The notes under the pieces: model-generated | Databases searched by the model: none | The model's input: only the letters and a program-made list of their open reading frames with translations | Told to the model about the DNA's origin: nothing | Source: Vespa crabro | Taxonomy: Eukaryota > Arthropoda > Insecta > Hymenoptera > Vespidae | Length of the DNA stretch: 64,000 nt | Assembly (NCBI RefSeq): GCF_910589235.1 | Contig: NC_060961.1 | Location: 8,981,557 to 9,045,556 of the forward strand | Reading direction: 5' to 3' | Shown here: piece after piece, positions 1 through 64,000 of the stretch | How positions within the stretch are numbered: the first letter of the stretch is position 1 | Layout: every line of letters begins with the position of its first letter | Program-made: the position numbers and the translations under genes

Positions 1-245
1 ATTCTTTCTTTTTTTTCTTTTTCCTTTTTTTTTAATCTTCTTTATTTTTTTTCTTCTTTTTTTCTTCCTTGTTAATAATGATCAGCATTTTCGTGTACGC
101 TAGAACAAAAAAATGAAAAATATTAATTAAGATTAATTATTTATATCTCGAATTGAAGGTACACATAGGTATTAAAAAGTAGAAAAAAATTATAACAAAA
201 AAAAAGAAAAATAATAATGTGTATTTTGAGATGAGGATTGTTCAA

Positions 246-990
246 TTTTAAGAATTTATGATTAGGAAGTACAAGATTAATACACTTAATATAGTTAAAA
301 GTTATTAGAAGTATCCAAGTAGAAAGGTTGAAAAGTATAACAATATTATATTATTAAAAATAATTTTTTTTGTTATATAAAATTATTAAAAATTGTTAAT
401 TATATGTGTTAGACTATTCAACCTATACGCTAACTTACAAAGTTTTGGAAATGATAATTAGGAGAAGTATATGGTTAATTTATTTATTAGTACAGTTAAA
501 AGTTTAGGAGAAGCGAATAGAGGGTGAACAATATAACAAAAATATATATTATCATAAAAATAATTTTTTGTTATTTAAAATTGTTAATATTTTAAATAAA
601 ATATGTTTAATGTACTCTATATATTCCCTTATAGGAATAGTTAATTATAGCATAACAATAATTGATGATGTTAAAGTATTGCATATAGAATAGAATTACT
701 AGTAAGTTATATCAATTTCTTTTCTTTTCTTTTCTTTTTTCGTTTAAGAATTTTATCAAGATTTATTTATAAATTTAATATTGTATTTTAATCAATGTTA
801 TTTATAAACAAAAGTATAAGTTAACTATAACATAAAAATTTGATATTAAAATATAATATATATAAATATACAAAAGAATTATTTGCAAGTTATATCAATT
901 TGCTCTTTCTTTTTTTGTTCGAGAACTATGTCAAGATATATTTATGGATTTAATATTGTGTATTTTAATCGGTGTTATTTTTATAAGCAT
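246..990. repeat. Two pairs of diverged tandem duplications
   Basis: Pair one shares TTAGTACAGTTAAAAGTT-like and TAACAATATTATATTAT-like blocks about 190 bp apart. Pair two shares AAGTTATATCAATTT, TTTAATATTGT and TTTTAATC blocks about 176 bp apart. Both are visible only as interrupted similarity, so they are old. Confidence 0.55.
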
Positions 991-1831
991 CAGTAAATTC
1001 ACAGATGGATTGTCGACGAAGCAGCAGAAGAAACGCGAGAACGTTGGCATGGAAGAGAGATGTTTTTCAATTAGTTTCCAAGAAAGCAGAGGTTTTCACA
1101 GGTAGCCGATGATATGCGAGTCCCTTTGTAGGATGATTAGTGATTCCTTGTTACATCCAAAGTAGAACAACAAAATCACTAGTCTTCCATACAACGGAGC
1201 TCTTTCTTTCTTTCTTTTTAATCCTGTCGATTTATAACGTTGAGAAGAAGATATAGTGTTGCCTTTACAGAGAGAATTTTCTTCGCGTCTTCATGTTTCT
1301 TTCACCTTTGACATCATCTTACTCACTTTTCCCTCTCTATTCCTCTCTTTCTCGCACGTATGAATTATGTATGAATTAGTCAGGATATCGTGTTAGTTTC
1401 TTGATGCACGTCATTCAAGCGGAAAATGTTATTTGGCTGGCATAAAGACGTAACAATTGTTACTACAATGAACCGATATTAGAGACATAAAAGTGGCGAT
1501 GAGTTATAGCGAACTACTATATGACTATAGTATAAACATACATACATACATACATACGTATATACACACATATATATATATATATACACAACATATATAT
1601 ACATATATAACATATACATATATATATATATAACATACATTTATATTACATATTAATATAATATATAATGTTCCTATAAAACTTTCTGCATAGATCTTCA
1701 TATTTGTTAATATTATAATTAGATATATGACATAATTGAATACATTATATTATATAGTGTAGAAATCAATATAAAGCATATACATCCTTCTCTTATAAAG
1801 TTTCATATATCAAATCGTAATATATTACTTT

Positions 1832-1837
1832 TTTATT
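1832..1837 (-). terminator. Possible intronic poly(A) signal of hnRNP K
   Basis: AATAAA on the minus strand about 145 nt past the in-frame TAA (1980-1982) that follows exon 9. It would end a transcript that does not use the exon 9 donor. Confidence 0.35.
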
Positions 1838-1983
1838 AAACAACAGATACGAAAAAATATTTTTACTAGATAATGATGTAATGCAAAAGATAGGATTCCG
1901 AGGAAAGAACATCGTAGGAAGGAAGCACAAAATCGTTCAATGATTATTCGAATAAACGATCAATTATAGCCCCCGATAATTAC

Positions 1984-62681
<60,698 letters not shown>

Positions 62682-62903
62682 TATTCCTACAATAAAAAAA
62701 AAAAAGAAAAGAAAAGAAAACAATTGTATTAAAATAACCGAAATAAATACTCGTACTAATCACATACAAAAGTCAATTCGAAAAAGGCAAAGTAAAAAAT
62801 AAAATTTGAAATTTAAGAGACTGAGATTACGAAGATTTTCCAGTATTCGATTATCCCTCTAAATTTATTTTTCATGCTCGTTTGAATCGATATTATCCGA
62901 GAA

Positions 62904-63051
62904 TAACAATAACAATAACAATAACAATAACAATAACAATAACAATAACAATAACAATAACAATAACAATAACAATAACAATAACAATAACAATAACAAT
63001 AACAATAACAATAACAATAATAACAATAACAATAATAACAATAATAATAAC

Positions 63052-63119
<68 letters not shown>
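62904..63119. repeat. (AACAAT)19 hexanucleotide passing into (AAT)n
   Basis: About 120 bp of AACAAT units, a mixed zone, then (AAT)n. It lies 220 bp upstream of the hnRNP K start-codon exon. Its open frames are artefacts. Confidence 0.95.
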
Positions 63120-63122
<3 letters not shown>

Positions 63123-63765
63123 CAAATATCTCCAAATAACTACGATAAAAAATTTACTAGTAATCATATAAAAAGGTTAATTCGTATAAGACAAAATGAA
63201 ATAAAATCCGAAGCATAATGGTACCGAAAAAAATTATAAAAATTTTCGAGTATTCGAACACTAAATTTATTCTTCATGCTCGTTAAACTTGACTCGGTAC
63301 GACCCATACGAATATACCGGGAGCAATCTAGTGAATTACAAAATTGCCCGTCACTAATTATGGAAGGCACGTGTTCTGGTAATAGATTGTACCGTTACAC
63401 TGATGTCCTAAAAGCATGATGAGAATGATACATCAATTATACCTAATTTAAAAATCTTTCGATGGCTGTACAAATATTTCACTCAAACTCATTTAACAAA
63501 ACATTATTAGCAAACCTTCAGTAAATGTTTAAATATTCATTGAATAAAAAAAAGAAAAAGAAATATTATATTATTAGCTTTAATAAAAATGTAATTACTA
63601 TGAAAAGATTTGTTTTCGATTTTATTTAATTCAAAAGTTTTATTTATTTTATTATCTTTACTTTTTTCTTCGTTTTATTATTACTATAATGTTTGAAAAG
63701 ATTAGATGTTCATTAGATGATTATAATTGACTAGAAAAAAATATAATATAATTTGATATACTATA

Positions 63766-63772
<7 letters not shown>

Positions 63773-63822
<50 letters not shown>
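63773..63822. repeat. (TA)25
   Basis: Clean tract. Confidence 0.92.
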
Positions 63823-63824
<2 letters not shown>

Positions 63825-64000
63825 AAAAATATATATATAAAACTATTAAATACAAGAGAAATTTTTTGAATTCACAGTAATTTGAATTTCAAAGCTAAAC
63901 TTAATTTAATAAAAATTATTGTTATTTGATCAATCGAGTTTATCCTATAAAAACTATTATAATATGCAAATCTGCACATAATAAAAATGCAAATATTATC

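Larger units (their letters stand above)
1..1979. other. Sequence downstream of hnRNP K exon 9
   Basis: AT-rich DNA, presumably the last hnRNP K intron or 3' UTR. It holds two diverged tandem duplications: 246-425 against 435-615, and about 640-810 against 820-990 (the latter with TTCTTTT-rich centres), plus (CATA)/(TA)n at 1541-1640. A more complex patch lies at 1000-1200. I could not identify a convincing terminal hnRNP K exon here. Confidence 0.6.
62687..64000 (-). other. 5' UTR intron of hnRNP K (partial)
   Basis: Sequence upstream of the start-codon exon, ending in a good polypyrimidine tract and TTGTAG. It holds the (AACAAT)n-(AAT)n microsatellite, two related flanking segments (about 62825-62885 and 63235-63300) and a (TA)n at 63773-63822. 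I could not place the upstream non-coding exon or promoter. Confidence 0.6.

Noticed and set aside
62865..63167. Poly-Leu, poly-Ile and Ile-Thr frames
   Set aside because: Translations of (AACAAT)n/(AAT)n in three frames on both strands.

Overview
This is AT-rich, intron-dominated animal nuclear DNA, saturated with (TA)n, (GA)n/(CT)n, (AAT)n and other microsatellites. The protein sequences and genome style point to an insect, most likely a hymenopteran (a vespid-type wasp is my guess; this is inference). I see no bacterial-style genes, operons, CRISPR arrays, rRNA or convincing tRNA.

Minus strand, nearly the whole window: one gene for heterogeneous nuclear ribonucleoprotein K (hnRNP K; Drosophila HnRNP-K/bancal family). 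Nine coding exons with consistent splice phases join from the ATG at 62681 down to 1984: 62571-62681, 55106-55162, 50301-50344, 43432-43504, 42991-43101, 3291-3419, 2619-3117, 2283-2440 and 1984-2153. They give about 450 residues with three KH domains (GKGG loops near residues 44-47, 121-124 and 401-404) and an RGG/glycine-rich linker holding 28 consecutive glycines. The 5' UTR exon(s) lie upstream of the acceptor at 62687. The last few codons are either off the left edge or replaced by an in-frame stop just past the last visible donor.

Plus strand, nested inside the 39.6 kb KH2 intron (3420-42990): two cytochrome b5 genes in tandem, 9930-11057 (two coding exons) and 16447-16851 (one coding exon). 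Both have the two haem-ligand histidines and a C-terminal membrane tail, and both have a splice acceptor just upstream of the ATG. Exon-like segments at about 6750-6995 and 12430-13015 could be their 5' UTR exons.

The rest of the intronic sequence is simple repeats, diverged tandem duplications with periods of about 125-340 bp, a dispersed family of terminal-inverted-repeat elements (ends near ACAGGGTGGGTCAAAAGTTC, seven copies or half copies) and one other TIR element (4728-5577) with a 71-codon ORF. A few less AT-rich, complex patches may be conserved regulatory DNA.

The most notable observation concerns hnRNP K exon 3 (44 nt). Its acceptor has almost no polypyrimidine tract, and no AG dinucleotide occurs for about 239 nt upstream. 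A good branch-point match (CTAAC) sits about 222 nt upstream, the space between is dense with CCC runs (the classic hnRNP K/PCBP target), and a (UC)47 tract starts 33 nt past the donor. Skipping this exon would shift the frame. Together this suggests a regulated, possibly autoregulated, splice event in the hnRNP K transcript.
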